Below are positions 50,134 to 58,815 of a stretch of 64,000 nucleotides of DNA, in pieces. The DNA lies in assembly GCF_004353905.1 (NCBI RefSeq), contig NZ_SMOD01000028.1:1-64000 (forward strand), given 5' to 3'. This DNA comes from Paraburkholderia guartelaensis (GTDB lineage Bacteria > Pseudomonadota > Gammaproteobacteria > Burkholderiales > Burkholderiaceae). Within the stretch, counting starts at the first letter, position 1. Every line of letters starts with the position of its first letter. The position numbers and the translations under genes were made by a program. The notes under the pieces are model-generated. The model saw only the letters and a program-made list of their open reading frames with translations, made no database searches and was not told the DNA's origin.

Positions 50134-51393
50134 TCAACCCGCGCGCCGTCCCTCCACCACACGCGTTGCGGGCGCAACATCCATCACTGCGAGCCGGATC
50201 GCGTCGATCAGCGCGCGCGCCGCAGGCGAGGGCGAGCCCTGCGCGCGCAGCGTGAGCCCGATATCGCGGCGCGTGTGCTGCAGCGGCACATCGAGAATCA
50301 CCAACTGCCCTGACTCGATTTCGTAGTGCAACTGCTGCGCCGAGAGCGCCGTGATCATGTCCGTGCCGAGCAGCAGCCCGCGAATCACGGCGAGATCGGC
50401 AGTCTCGACGGTGGGCAGGGGCGGCTTGAGCTTCACGCGGCGGAACTGCGCTTCGAGCAGCCCGCGCGAGGGCGAATGCGTGCGCGAAAGTATCCATTGC
50501 GCATCACGCAGATCGTTCAGCGTGAGGCCGTGCTTTTTCGCGAGCGGATGGTCGCGCCTCGCGAGCACGACCATGTCTTCCGACATCAGTCGTTCGTTGC
50601 CAAGGCCGCTTGCCGCGTCGTTTTCGCGCAGCGCGCCGAGCACGAAGTCCACGTCGCCCGCGCGCAGGCCTGCCACGAGCAGTTCATAAGCGCTTTCGTC
50701 TGTCACCACGCGCACGCCCGGATGCTGTGCGGAAAGGCGCGCGATAGCGGCCGGCAGGATCAGCGTGCGGCCCAGAGGCAGCGCGCCCACCGTCACCGAA
50801 CCCTGGATATTGCCGTGCAACGCCGCGATGTCGTCGGGCACATGGCGCAGTTCGTTGAGCGCGCGCCGCACGTGCAGCAGGAAGGTCTCACCCTCGGCCG
50901 TGAGCAGCACGCCGCGCGGCCCTCGATGGAACAGCGTGACACCCGAGCCGCTTTCGAGCACGCGCATGGCGCTGCTCACGGCGGGCTGGCTTATGCCGAA
51001 TGCATTGGCCGTGCTCGGCATATGGCGGTGCCGCGCGAGGGCGACGAATAGCTGCAGCCGCCGCGTGTTGAGCAGATACGCGGGCAGCGTGCCTTCGCTC
51101 AACGCGCGCCGGCGCGCCTGGCGCGCGGCGCACCACTGCGCGAGTTCTTCCAGTTCGCCAAAAATGCGCGCGCAGCGCTCGAGCACCACGCGCCCCACGG
51201 CAGTGGGCAGCATGCCCGAAGGCTTACGCTCGAAGAGCGGCGCGCCCAGCGCCGTCTCCAGTTCCTGCACCGAGCGCGTGACGGCCGATTGCGCACGGTA
51301 CAGAGCCGAAGCGGCGCGCGTGGCGCTGCCGGTGTCGGCCACGAGGCGAAAAGCGCGCAGATGCGCGAGGTTCAAGAGTTCGGGCTGGCTCAC
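50134..51393 (-). CDS. LysR-type regulator with two helix-turn-helix domains
   Basis: A 419-residue regulator, about 110 more than the normal LysR length. Two winged helix-turn-helix domains follow each other: residues about 8-67 (LRAFRLVADTGSATRAASAL, VTRSVQELETALGAPLFERK) and about 105-170 (RRLQLFVALARHRHMPSTAN, PAVSSAMRVLESGSGVTLFHR). The substrate-binding domain then starts at IQGSVTVGALPLGRTL. It lies beside a GntR gene and the aromatic ring-cleavage genes, so it likely controls them. The start is uncertain; the GTG at 51393 gives the complete first domain. Translation from a further upstream codon cannot be excluded. Confidence 0.8.
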   Translation of the reverse strand: MSQPELLNLAHLRAFRLVADTGSATRAASALYRAQSAVTRSVQELETALGAPLFERKPSGMLPTAVGRVVLERCARIFGELEELAQWCAARQARRRALSEGTLPAYLLNTRRLQLFVALARHRHMPSTANAFGISQPAVSSAMRVLESGSGVTLFHRGPRGVLLTAEGETFLLHVRRALNELRHVPDDIAALHGNIQGSVTVGALPLGRTLILPAAIARLSAQHPGVRVVTDESAYELLVAGLRAGDVDFVLGALRENDAASGLGNERLMSEDMVVLARRDHPLAKKHGLTLNDLRDAQWILSRTHSPSRGLLEAQFRRVKLKPPLPTVETADLAVIRGLLLGTDMITALSAQQLHYEIESGQLVILDVPLQHTRRDIGLTLRAQGSPSPAARALIDAIRLAVMDVAPATRVVEGRRAG

Positions 51394-51433
51394 GGTTCGA
51401 TCATGTCGTTTTGGGTGGGATACGCGCCGTGTC

Positions 51434-52174
51434 TCATGCGGCGACCGTGACAACCGTGGCAACTGCGGCAGCGGCGTCGCCGACCGCGCTCAGATGCAGA
51501 CGGTCGACCGAAAGATTGAGGCTCTCCTTTGAAATATGCGTGTGCTCTTTCATCAGCGCCTCGACGCGTGCGCCTTCGCCGTTCACAAGCGCGCCGACAA
51601 TGGCGTGATGCTGGCGGTGCGCATACGAGAGCATCATGAATTGGCGCTGCTGCGCGGCCTTGTCGAACACCACCGTGCCCGGCGAGACGAAAGGAATCTT
51701 GTCGTTGAGCCCGAGCGCGGCGCTCACCGCAAGATTGTGCGCCGCTTCCACGATGAGTGCGTGGAAGCGGCCGTTCATCGCGGCGTAGCGCGTTTCCGCT
51801 TCGCTGTCGAGCACACCGGCCGCGAAAATCGCGTCGCCTTCACGCAGGCAGTCTTCGAGCGCGCGTGCGAGCGCCGTGTCCACGCCGCGCTCGGCGACCG
51901 TTCGTGCGGCGAGCCCTTCGAGCACGCCGCGCACGTCGATGGCGTTGAGCACGTCGGTCACCGAAAAGCGCCGCACGGTGTAGCCGCGTGCGCCCGAGCG
52001 CTCGACGAGGCCTTCGGTGGCGAGCACACTCAGCGCATAGCGCAGCGGCGTGCGCGAAATGCCGAGGCGCTCGGCGAGCTGCGCCTCGACGAGCCGCTCG
52101 CCGGGTTCGAGTTCGCCGGAGAGGATGCGCGTGCGCAGCGACTGCACGATGGTTTGCTGGGTCGTCCCGTTCAT
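51434..52174 (-). CDS. GntR-family regulator (FCD type)
   Basis: A 246-residue repressor. The winged helix-turn-helix near residues 5-70 (RILSGELEPGERLVEAQLAERLGISRT) is of the GntR type, followed by an FCD helical domain with its metal/carboxylate-binding residues (AAMNGRFHALIVEAA, LSYAHRQHHAIVGAL). FCD regulators often respond to aromatic or organic acids. Divergent from ligB, it likely represses the ring-cleavage operon. It is upstream of the double-HTH LysR gene and ends 40 nt before it. The ATG at 52174 has a weak GGATGAC binding site; the longer frame is not supported. Confidence 0.87.
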   Translation of the reverse strand: MNGTTQQTIVQSLRTRILSGELEPGERLVEAQLAERLGISRTPLRYALSVLATEGLVERSGARGYTVRRFSVTDVLNAIDVRGVLEGLAARTVAERGVDTALARALEDCLREGDAIFAAGVLDSEAETRYAAMNGRFHALIVEAAHNLAVSAALGLNDKIPFVSPGTVVFDKAAQQRQFMMLSYAHRQHHAIVGALVNGEGARVEALMKEHTHISKESLNLSVDRLHLSAVGDAAAAVATVVTVAA

Positions 52175-52545
52175 GTCATCCGTGAATCGCAACGGGCGAG
52201 GCGCGCGGCATATGGCGCGCGGCCCTTGCGAGTTCGTTCTTTTGATATCTGTTTCGTTTATGAGGGGGGTGCCGGGGCGGATCCGCCGCAGGTCCCGCAA
52301 TGGAGTTTCAGGATACCAAAAACCGTTGCGGCGCGCGGGTTTGGGCGATCGGCCGAGTGTGTGGAAACACTCATAAGCCCTGAATTTATGAGGAAAAGGG
52401 AAAAATTCGTGGTTAACCCTTGCTTACGGTTTGGGTGGCATTTTTGTAATTTCGTATCCCAAGTGATGGATCGAAGGCGCCTGCCGGCGCATCCGGTCCA
52501 GCGCGGCGCGAGCGCGCCGCATGAACAGCAGCAGAGGGCAAGATC
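52175..52545. other. Divergent promoter region, GntR and ligB
   Basis: 371 nt without a gene. GGATACC (52310-52316) and CGTATCCC (52453-52460) are inverted and may be GntR half-sites. TTGCTT (52420-52425) with TTTGTA (52443-52448) and a 17-nt spacer may be the ligB promoter. Confidence 0.4.
52420..52450 (+). promoter_or_regulatory. Candidate sigma-70 promoter of ligB
   Basis: TTGCTT and TTTGTA at a 17-nt spacing, with the GntR-like half-site CGTATCCC just downstream of the -10. Repression by blocking transcription start would fit. Confidence 0.35.
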
Positions 52546-53391
52546 ATGGCAAGAATAGTGGGCGGCATCGGCACATCGCACGTGCCGACAATCGGCATGG
52601 CATACGACAAGGGCAAGCAGAACGAACCCGCGTGGGCGCCGCTCTTCCAGGGATACGAACCGGTGGCGAAGTGGCTCGCCGAGCGCAAACCAGACGCGCT
52701 CGTGATGTTCTACAACGACCACGCCAACAGTTTCTTCTTCGACTGCTATCCGACGTTCGCGCTGGGCGTCTCCGCGAATCACGAGTTCGCCGACGAAGGC
52801 GCGGGCAAGCGGGCGCTGCCGGACATCGCGGGCCATCCCGACCTCGCGATCCATATTGCCGAGCAACTCGTCAACGACGAGTTCGATCTCACGATCTTCC
52901 AGGACAAGCCGCTCGACCACGGCTGCAACTCGCCGCTTTCGCTCATGCTGCCGCACGAAGGCGGTTGGCCCGCGGCGCTGGTGCCGATCCAGGTGAACGT
53001 GCTCCAGTATCCGCTGCCCACCGCTAACCGCTGCTACCGGATCGGCCAGGCGCTGCGCCGCGCGATCGAATCGTTCGAGCAGGATCTCGATGTGGTGGTG
53101 GTCGGCACGGGCGGGCTTTCGCACCAGGTGCACGGCGAACGCAGCGGCTACAACAACACCGAATGGGACATGGAGTTCCTCGATCTGATCGTGAACGATC
53201 CGGAACGCCTCGCACGCATGAAGCACGTGGACTACGTGCGCCTTGGCGGCGCGGAAAGCGTGGAGACGATCATGTGGCTCGCCATGCGCGGGGCGCTGGG
53301 CGGCAAGATCCGCGAAGTCCATCGCAATTACTATCTCGCGACCAGCACGGCGATGGCGGTCACGGTGTACGAAGAAGAGGGCCGGCAATGA
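52546..53391 (+). CDS. ligB: Protocatechuate/gallate 4,5-dioxygenase beta (catalytic) subunit
   Basis: A 281-residue class III extradiol dioxygenase catalytic subunit that opens the ring of protocatechuate or gallate between C4 and C5 using Fe(II) and O2. Iron ligands are likely the His in GTSHVPT (about 12), the His in YNDHANSFFFD (about 59) and the Glu in EHR/AESVE region near the end; the second-sphere His is in GGLSHQVHGER (about 195). The ATG has AGAGGG upstream. Its stop overlaps the start of ligA. Substrate cannot be told from gallate by sequence alone; nearby galB-galC genes fit either. Confidence 0.9.
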   Translation: MARIVGGIGTSHVPTIGMAYDKGKQNEPAWAPLFQGYEPVAKWLAERKPDALVMFYNDHANSFFFDCYPTFALGVSANHEFADEGAGKRALPDIAGHPDLAIHIAEQLVNDEFDLTIFQDKPLDHGCNSPLSLMLPHEGGWPAALVPIQVNVLQYPLPTANRCYRIGQALRRAIESFEQDLDVVVVGTGGLSHQVHGERSGYNNTEWDMEFLDLIVNDPERLARMKHVDYVRLGGAESVETIMWLAMRGALGGKIREVHRNYYLATSTAMAVTVYEEEGRQ

Positions 53392-53747
53392 ATCCGCAAC
53401 TGGTTGGCATCGAGGAACTGACGGGCACCTACCCCTTCGACATTCGCCAAAGCATGAAGGCCATGCGCCTGAATCGCTTCTTCTGGGAAATGCGCCTGCC
53501 ACAAGCGCGCGACCTGTGGCAGCGCGACCGCAAGGCCGCCTACGACGCTGCCGCGCTCACCACAGAGGAACGCGCGCTCGTCGACGCAACGGACTGGCTC
53601 GGCCTCATTCAATACGGCGTGTGCTTCTTCGTGCTCGAAAAGTTCGCGCGCGTCGTGAAGATCACGAATCTGGGCATGTACGCGAGCATGCGCGGCGAAA
53701 CCCTCGAAGCGTTCCTGAAAACGCGCAAAGTGCCCGACGCGGTCTGA
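53388..53747 (+). CDS. ligA: Protocatechuate/gallate 4,5-dioxygenase alpha subunit
   Basis: A 119-residue small subunit matching LigA of protocatechuate 4,5-dioxygenase, which forms part of the active site lid over the LigB iron centre. Conserved pieces are YPFDIRQSMKAMRLNRFFW, ALTTEERALVDATDWLGLIQYGV and NLGMYASMRG. It follows ligB by an ATGA overlap, so both are made together. The order catalytic-then-small equals the order of the two halves in fused gallate dioxygenases. A hairpin lies 38 nt downstream. Confidence 0.92.
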   Translation: MNPQLVGIEELTGTYPFDIRQSMKAMRLNRFFWEMRLPQARDLWQRDRKAAYDAAALTTEERALVDATDWLGLIQYGVCFFVLEKFARVVKITNLGMYASMRGETLEAFLKTRKVPDAV

Positions 53748-53784
53748 GCATTCGCCTGACCGCTTGATGTCCTGAATCGCTTTT

Positions 53785-53817
53785 GCGCTCGAGCGGGCGT
53801 TTTGCCCACTCGAGCGC
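53785..53817 (+). terminator. Hairpin after ligA
   Basis: A 9-bp stem (53785-53793 with 53809-53817) extended by four further pairs after one mismatch, with a short T-rich loop. It follows ligA and precedes the porin gene, so it could end or attenuate the ring-cleavage transcript. Confidence 0.5.
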
Positions 53818-53940
53818 GTTTGACCCGCGTGGCCCCACATGCCGCGCGCTTGCTTGCGGCTCGCCAGATCTCGGGGCGGCGAGCGCGCAAACCTTCGATG
53901 CTCGAATAAACAGGTTTGTTCAAAACAGGAGACTTGGAGA

Positions 53941-55056
53941 ATGCAGGATCATAAGCAGTACAAAAAGATTGCATTGGCGATTACGGGGGCCATCGGTGTG
54001 ATGGCATGCGCTGCACCGGCGTTCGCGCAAAGCAGTGTCACGCTCTACGGCATGATGGACACGGGCATTACCTACGTGAGCAACCAGGGCGGCAAGCACA
54101 ACGTCAAGATGGACGACGGCGTGAATGGCCCGAACCTCTGGGGCATGACCGGCACGGAAGACCTGGGCGGCGGTACGAAGGCCTTCTTCCAGCTCGTCAA
54201 CCAGTTCCAGGTGGACAACGGCGCGTTCATGCCGAACAAGAGCCTATTCAGCCGTACGTCGATTCTGGGCCTGAGCAACGACAAGTTCGGCAAGCTCACG
54301 CTCGGTAACCAGTACGACTTCATGACGGACTCGCTGTATTTCGCGGGCAACGATCCGGCGGAGCTTTCGGGCCACTTCTACGATTTCCGCGCGGGTCCGT
54401 TCCAGAAGCTCGCGCTGCCGAACAACCCGACCGGGTCGTTCGACTGGGACCGCATGGCCGGCGAAACGGTCAACAACTCCGTGAAGTATCTGTCGCCGAC
54501 GTTCGGCGGTTTCAGCGCGGGCGCGATGTACAGCTTCGGTGGCGTGGCCGGGTCGATCGGCACGGGCAACGGCACGAGCTTCGCGCTGAACTACTCGGCG
54601 CATGATTTCGGCGTGAATGCGGCCTATACGAACCTCAAGACTGTCGTGACGGGCGAGGGCGATGTGAGCGTGCGTAACTGGGGTATCGGCGCGCACTACC
54701 GTTTCGGCGGCTGGATCACGAACGCCCTCTTTACGACGGTGCATAACTCGGCCAACGGCGGCTCGGTGTATCAGGGTTCGGTGGGCGCGCACTACAACTT
54801 CACGCCTGCACTCAGCGCCGGCGCGTCGTACATGTACATGAAGGGCAACGACGTGGTCGACAACAATCACGCGCACCAGGTCGCGGCGATCGTCGATTAC
54901 GCGCTCTCCAAGCGCACCAGCGTGTACGTGCTGGGCGTGTACCAGCGCGCCAGCTCGGGCGGTCTTGCGCAGATCAACGGCATGAACTCCTCGGACGGCG
55001 CTTCGAGCGGCCAGAGCCAGGCGGTTGCGCGCGTGGGCCTGCATACGCACTTCTAA
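53941..55056 (+). CDS. Gram-negative porin (Burkholderia-type Omp)
   Basis: A 371-residue outer membrane trimeric porin. The signal peptide (to CAAPAFA, about residue 29) precedes SSVTLYGMMDTGITYVSNQGG, the first beta strand with the typical start. Other family landmarks are the SLFSRTSILGLSNDKFGKLTLGNQYD block and the final strand ending in AVARVGLHTHF with terminal Phe. Such porins admit small anions; its place right after the dioxygenase genes suggests uptake of aromatic acids. A good GGAG precedes the ATG, and a strong terminator follows 36 nt after the stop. Confidence 0.93.
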   Translation: MQDHKQYKKIALAITGAIGVMACAAPAFAQSSVTLYGMMDTGITYVSNQGGKHNVKMDDGVNGPNLWGMTGTEDLGGGTKAFFQLVNQFQVDNGAFMPNKSLFSRTSILGLSNDKFGKLTLGNQYDFMTDSLYFAGNDPAELSGHFYDFRAGPFQKLALPNNPTGSFDWDRMAGETVNNSVKYLSPTFGGFSAGAMYSFGGVAGSIGTGNGTSFALNYSAHDFGVNAAYTNLKTVVTGEGDVSVRNWGIGAHYRFGGWITNALFTTVHNSANGGSVYQGSVGAHYNFTPALSAGASYMYMKGNDVVDNNHAHQVAAIVDYALSKRTSVYVLGVYQRASSGGLAQINGMNSSDGASSGQSQAVARVGLHTHF

Positions 55057-55092
55057 TGCCCCGCTAGTTTCATCATCTCCGGTAGTTGTTTG

Positions 55093-55122
55093 ACGCCGCC
55101 CGATCGGCTGATCGGGTGGCGT
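55093..55122 (+). terminator. Rho-independent terminator after porin
   Basis: A 13-bp stem with one wobble pair (55093-55105 with 55110-55122), a 4-nt loop and a run of six T bases downstream. It is 36 nt after the porin stop. Confidence 0.92.
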
Positions 55123-55216
55123 TTTTTCATTGTGCGCATCCTTTCACGAAAGGCTCGCGAATTGGGCAAAATAACGCCAGTCGCAACAGCACTCGCGTGA
55201 CGAGAAAGGAAGTTTC

Positions 55217-56326
55217 ATGACGGACACGGTGGATTGCGTCGTGATCGGCGCGGGCGTGGTCGGTCTCGCGGTTGCGCGCGCGTGCGCGCAGCAGGGCTGG
55301 GAAACCGTCCTCGTCGAGGCGGAGAACGCCATCGGCACGGGCACCAGCTCGCGCAACAGCGAAGTGATACACGCGGGCATTTACTACCCGCAAGGCTCGC
55401 TCAAGGCGCGCCTGTGCGTGCAAGGCAAGCACAAGCTCTACGCGTATTGCGAAGAGAAGGGCGTGGAGTACAGCCGCTGCGGCAAGTTCATCGTCGCGAC
55501 GCACGGAGGACAACTCGACGCGCTGCGCGCGATTCGCGCGGCGGCAGCCGCCAACGGTGTGGACGACCTGCGCTGGCTTGACCGAGACGAGGCGCGCGCA
55601 CGGGAGCCCGCGCTCAATTGCGTGGCGGCGCTCGAATCGCCCTCCACGGGCATTGTCGACAGCCACGGCTTGATGCTTGCGCTGCAGGGCGACTTCGAAG
55701 CGTCGGGCGGCATGCTTGCGTTTTGCTCGCCGGTCACGGGTGGCGCGGCGAGGCCAGGCCAGCCGAAGCTTCTCAAGGTGGGCGGCGACGAGCCGATGGA
55801 ATTGCTCGCCACGCGCGTCGTGAACAGCGCGGGCCTTTACGCGCAGCAGGTAGCCGCTTGCATCGACGGTGTACCGGCGCAATCGATCCCGCCGGGGCGG
55901 TACGCGAAGGGCAACTACTACTCGCTAACGGGCTCGGCGCCGTTTTCGCGGCTCATCTATCCGGTGCCGGAGGAAGGGGGCCTGGGCGTGCATCTGACGA
56001 TCGACCTTGGCCGCCAGGCGCGCTTCGGTCCCGACGTGGAGTGGATCGACACGATCGACTACACCGTGGATCCGGCCCGCGCGGCGAAATTTTACGACGC
56101 GATTCGCACCTACTGGCCCGCGTTGCCTGACGACGCGCTGCAACCGGGTTATGCTGGCATTCGCCCGAAGCTGGCCGAAGGCAAACACGGCGGCGACTTC
56201 GTGATCCAGGACGCGCGCGAACACGGCGTGAGCGGGCTCGTGAACCTCTATGGCATCGAGTCGCCGGGGCTGACGGCTTCGCTCGCGATTGCGGATGAAG
56301 TAATCGAACGCCTGAACACATACTGA
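55217..56326 (+). CDS. LhgO-type FAD-dependent oxidoreductase (L-2-hydroxyglutarate oxidase-like)
   Basis: A 369-residue flavoprotein. The FAD-binding loop is CVVIGAGVVGLAVARACAQQ at the N-terminus. TSSRNSEVIHAGIYYPQGSLKARLCVQG near residue 43 is typical of LhgO-like oxidases, and the C-terminal GIRPKLAEG...FVIQD and LYGIESPGLTASLAIADEV are conserved. These oxidise 2-hydroxy acids such as L-2-hydroxyglutarate, passing electrons to the quinone pool. Whether it belongs to aromatic degradation is unknown. AAGGAAG sets the ATG. The next gene starts 50 nt later. Confidence 0.88.
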   Translation: MTDTVDCVVIGAGVVGLAVARACAQQGWETVLVEAENAIGTGTSSRNSEVIHAGIYYPQGSLKARLCVQGKHKLYAYCEEKGVEYSRCGKFIVATHGGQLDALRAIRAAAAANGVDDLRWLDRDEARAREPALNCVAALESPSTGIVDSHGLMLALQGDFEASGGMLAFCSPVTGGAARPGQPKLLKVGGDEPMELLATRVVNSAGLYAQQVAACIDGVPAQSIPPGRYAKGNYYSLTGSAPFSRLIYPVPEEGGLGVHLTIDLGRQARFGPDVEWIDTIDYTVDPARAAKFYDAIRTYWPALPDDALQPGYAGIRPKLAEGKHGGDFVIQDAREHGVSGLVNLYGIESPGLTASLAIADEVIERLNTY

Positions 56327-56376
56327 CTGCAGTAGCGAATCAAACGCGAATCAACGCGAATCACAAGGAGAACAAG

Positions 56377-56670
56377 ATGGTCTACGAGATGGCGCATATC
56401 ACGGTGAGCGCAGGAAAGAACGCCGAATTCGAGGCAAACGTGGCGATGGCGCTGCCGCTCTTTCACCGCGCGCGCGGCTGCCGCAGCGTGGAACTGCAGC
56501 GCGGCGTGGAAGAGCCGAACCAGTATGTGCTCGTCGTGCAGTGGGATACCGTCGAGGATCACATGGTGCACTTTCGCGAATCGGACGACTTTCAGGAGTG
56601 GCGGCGCCTCGTCGGCCCGTACTTCGAGAAGCCGCCTGTCGTGGGGCACACGCAGGTCGTCGTGAAGTAA
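56377..56670 (+). CDS. Antibiotic biosynthesis monooxygenase (ABM) domain protein
   Basis: A 97-residue dimeric ferredoxin-like protein of the ABM family. It begins VYEMAHITVSAGKNAEFEAN, has FHRARGCRSVELQRGVEEPN and the typical VVQWDTVEDHMVHFRES segment. Members are cofactor-free oxygenases or stress-related enzymes acting on small quinones or aromatics; no substrate can be named. AAGGAGAAC before the ATG is strong, and it follows the LhgO-like gene closely, suggesting a two-gene operon. It converges with nasS, 24 nt from its stop. Confidence 0.85.
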   Translation: MVYEMAHITVSAGKNAEFEANVAMALPLFHRARGCRSVELQRGVEEPNQYVLVVQWDTVEDHMVHFRESDDFQEWRRLVGPYFEKPPVVGHTQVVVK

Positions 56671-56694
56671 GAGGCTGAGCGCGGCCAGCCGCGC

Positions 56695-57816
56695 TTACGC
56701 CTTGATACCGAACCCCTCCACATACGCCACCGCGTCTTTGCCATCCCAAACGCGTCCATCGACGAACGGCGCGGTGGCGGTCTCGGCGGGCAGCGTAATT
56801 CCCATTGCCGCCGCCGCTTGCCCATACAGCGCCGTCTGGTTCAAGCCGAGCGCAATCTCGCGATAGTCGTTTCGGCGTGCGAGCATGCCCCATCGTTCGA
56901 ACTGCGTAAGAAACCACACGCCTTCGGATTCGTGCGGATAGTTCACGCGGCCTTCCTCGAAGAACTTCATGCCCGGCGTGCGCGAGGCCGTGTCCGCTTC
57001 GAGCCGTGCCGCGATCAGCGCGGCGTCGACTCCCAGCATCTCCGGTCGCGCGAGCCACTGCGCAATCTCTCGGCGATTGCCTTCGCCGTCCAGCCAGCGG
57101 CACGCTTCGAGCATCGTCTGCACGAGCGCGCGCGCCGTGTTCGGATGGCGCGCGACGAAATCGCGCCGGCAGGCGAGCACCTTCTCGGGATGATCCGGCC
57201 AGATCGCGCCGCTCGCGATGATCGTGCGTCCCACGCCGCGCTGCTGCGCGAGCCCTGGCCACGGCTCGCCCACGCACAGGCCGTCGAGGCGATCTTCCGC
57301 GAGCGCAGCCACCATCTGCGGCGGCGGGATCACCACGCTCTCGATATCGCGCAGCGGATGCACGCCTTGCGAAGCGAGCCAGTAGTACAGCCACATCGCG
57401 TGCGTGCCGGTGGGGAAGGTCTGCGCGAATACGGGCTTGCGGGCAAGCGTCGCGAGCGCGAGCGGCAGCGAGCCGTGTTCCGCGAGCGCATCCGCGAGAC
57501 GGTTCGAGAGCGTAATGGCCTGGCCGTTGCGGTTGAGCACCATCAGCACGGCCATGTCGGTCTGCGGGCCGCCCAGGCCTAGCTGCACGCCATACACGAG
57601 CCCGTAGAGCGAATGCGCGGCGTCGAGTTCGCCGGATAGGAGCTTGTCGCGCAGCGCGGCCCATGAGGGCTGGCGCGACAGTTCGAGCGTGAGGCCGTGC
57701 GCGTGGCCGAACTCCAGCAGCTTCGCGGCGACGAGCGGCGCGGCGTCGGCGAGCGGCACGAAGCCGATCTTCAGGTGGGTTTTCTCGGGCGCGGTGAGTG
57801 TGGTGGTGGCGTTCAT
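56695..57816 (-). CDS. nasS: NasS-like nitrate/nitrite sensor (NrtA-type binding protein)
   Basis: A 373-residue cytosolic relative of ABC transporter nitrate-binding proteins (NrtA/CmpA), with no signal peptide. Segments LKIGFVPLADAAPLVAAKLL, TFPTGTHAMWLYYWLASQG and LCVGEPWPGLAQQ are characteristic. NasS binds nitrate or nitrite and holds the antiterminator NasT inactive when no nitrate is present. The ATG at 57816 is chosen; a TTG at 57840 overlapping the nasT stop would give translational coupling. It lies downstream of nasT, with which it acts. Confidence 0.85.
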   Translation of the reverse strand: MNATTTLTAPEKTHLKIGFVPLADAAPLVAAKLLEFGHAHGLTLELSRQPSWAALRDKLLSGELDAAHSLYGLVYGVQLGLGGPQTDMAVLMVLNRNGQAITLSNRLADALAEHGSLPLALATLARKPVFAQTFPTGTHAMWLYYWLASQGVHPLRDIESVVIPPPQMVAALAEDRLDGLCVGEPWPGLAQQRGVGRTIIASGAIWPDHPEKVLACRRDFVARHPNTARALVQTMLEACRWLDGEGNRREIAQWLARPEMLGVDAALIAARLEADTASRTPGMKFFEEGRVNYPHESEGVWFLTQFERWGMLARRNDYREIALGLNQTALYGQAAAAMGITLPAETATAPFVDGRVWDGKDAVAYVEGFGIKA

Positions 57817-57836
57817 GGGCGGCGCATCGTTCGTGC

Positions 57837-58421
57837 TCAATCTTGGCGATCCTGCGCTTGCGCGAGCGCGACGATCTGGCGGGCGACCTCGGCGAGCTTC
57901 ACGCTCTGGTTCATCGCGCGCTTGCGCAGCGCCGCGTAGGCGGCAGGCTCAGTCAGCTTCTGTTGCTCCATCAGGATGCGCTTCGCGCGGTCGATCAGCT
58001 TGCGCTCGGCCAGTTCGTTCTCGGCCAGCGTGAGACGCTCGCGCAGCTGCGCTTCCTGTGCAAAGCGCGCGAGCGCGACTTCGAGGATCGGCGCGAGGCG
58101 CTCGCTCGCGAGCCCTTCCACGAGATAGGCGGTCACGCCCGCGTTCACGGCCGAGCGGATCAGCTGCTGGTTGGCGTCGTGGCTGAACATCAGCACCGGG
58201 CGCGGCGCAGTGGCGTTCATCACCGCGAGCTGTTCGAGCGTGTCGCGCGAGGGCGACTCCGTGTCGATGATGATGACGTCGGGCCGCTCGCGCTCGACGA
58301 CGCGATGCAGCGCCTGCGGCGTCGCGGGCTCGGCAAGCATGTCGTAGCCGAGCTTGGCGAGCGCGTCGCGCAGGTCGCCGATAGGCTTGTCGGTGTCGGT
58401 TACGAGCAATACGCGCAGCAT
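57837..58421 (-). CDS. nasT: NasT-like ANTAR antiterminator response regulator
   Basis: A 194-residue response regulator. The N-terminal receiver domain (LRVLLVTDTDKPIGDLRDAL, VIIIDTESPSRD) is followed by a C-terminal ANTAR RNA-binding domain (ERKLIDRAKRILMEQQKLTE, AYAALRKRAMNQSVKLAEVA). NasT binds two-hexaloop RNA structures and prevents termination in nitrate-assimilation leaders, unless trapped by NasS. The receiver's usual phosphoacceptor acidic cluster is atypical. The nas structural genes are not in this window. The divergent SulP gene lies 394 nt away. Confidence 0.88.
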   Translation of the reverse strand: MLRVLLVTDTDKPIGDLRDALAKLGYDMLAEPATPQALHRVVERERPDVIIIDTESPSRDTLEQLAVMNATAPRPVLMFSHDANQQLIRSAVNAGVTAYLVEGLASERLAPILEVALARFAQEAQLRERLTLAENELAERKLIDRAKRILMEQQKLTEPAAYAALRKRAMNQSVKLAEVARQIVALAQAQDRQD

Positions 58422-58815
58422 GGGATTTCGGTGGTCGTCGGCATGACGTCTTCGACGGTTAATCGGTGCATGACGCGCCATCGCTGGGCGCGCACGAGGA
58501 ATCAGCAAGGTGCGTGCCAGTTTGTCCGATGGCCGCAAAGCCGCGCCGGATGGGGTCTGCGGCGCGCCGTGAAGAAACGCGGTGTGCAACGCGTTGTGCA
58601 CCGCAGCAGTGCGGACGTCGATACGGCGCACTCAGTTGGCGCAGTGGTTGTGGGCGATGCCCGAAAAAGTGCGGCCTGAATCTGCGCTCACGTTTCCTGA
58701 CTCGAGACAGTCGAGCGCGGCTTTTGTGACACGCATATTTCACCTATTCTTTTTAGCGCACGCCGTCGGCTCCACGATTCCCAGCGCCCGCATTCTCACG
58801 ACAATTAACCGGCCA
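58422..58815. other. Divergent intergenic region, nasT and SulP permease
   Basis: 394 nt without a credible gene. Promoters for nasT and the permease must lie here. Long frames crossing it are extensions of the SulP and nasT frames without start signals. No two-hexaloop ANTAR target could be confirmed by eye. Confidence 0.4.
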
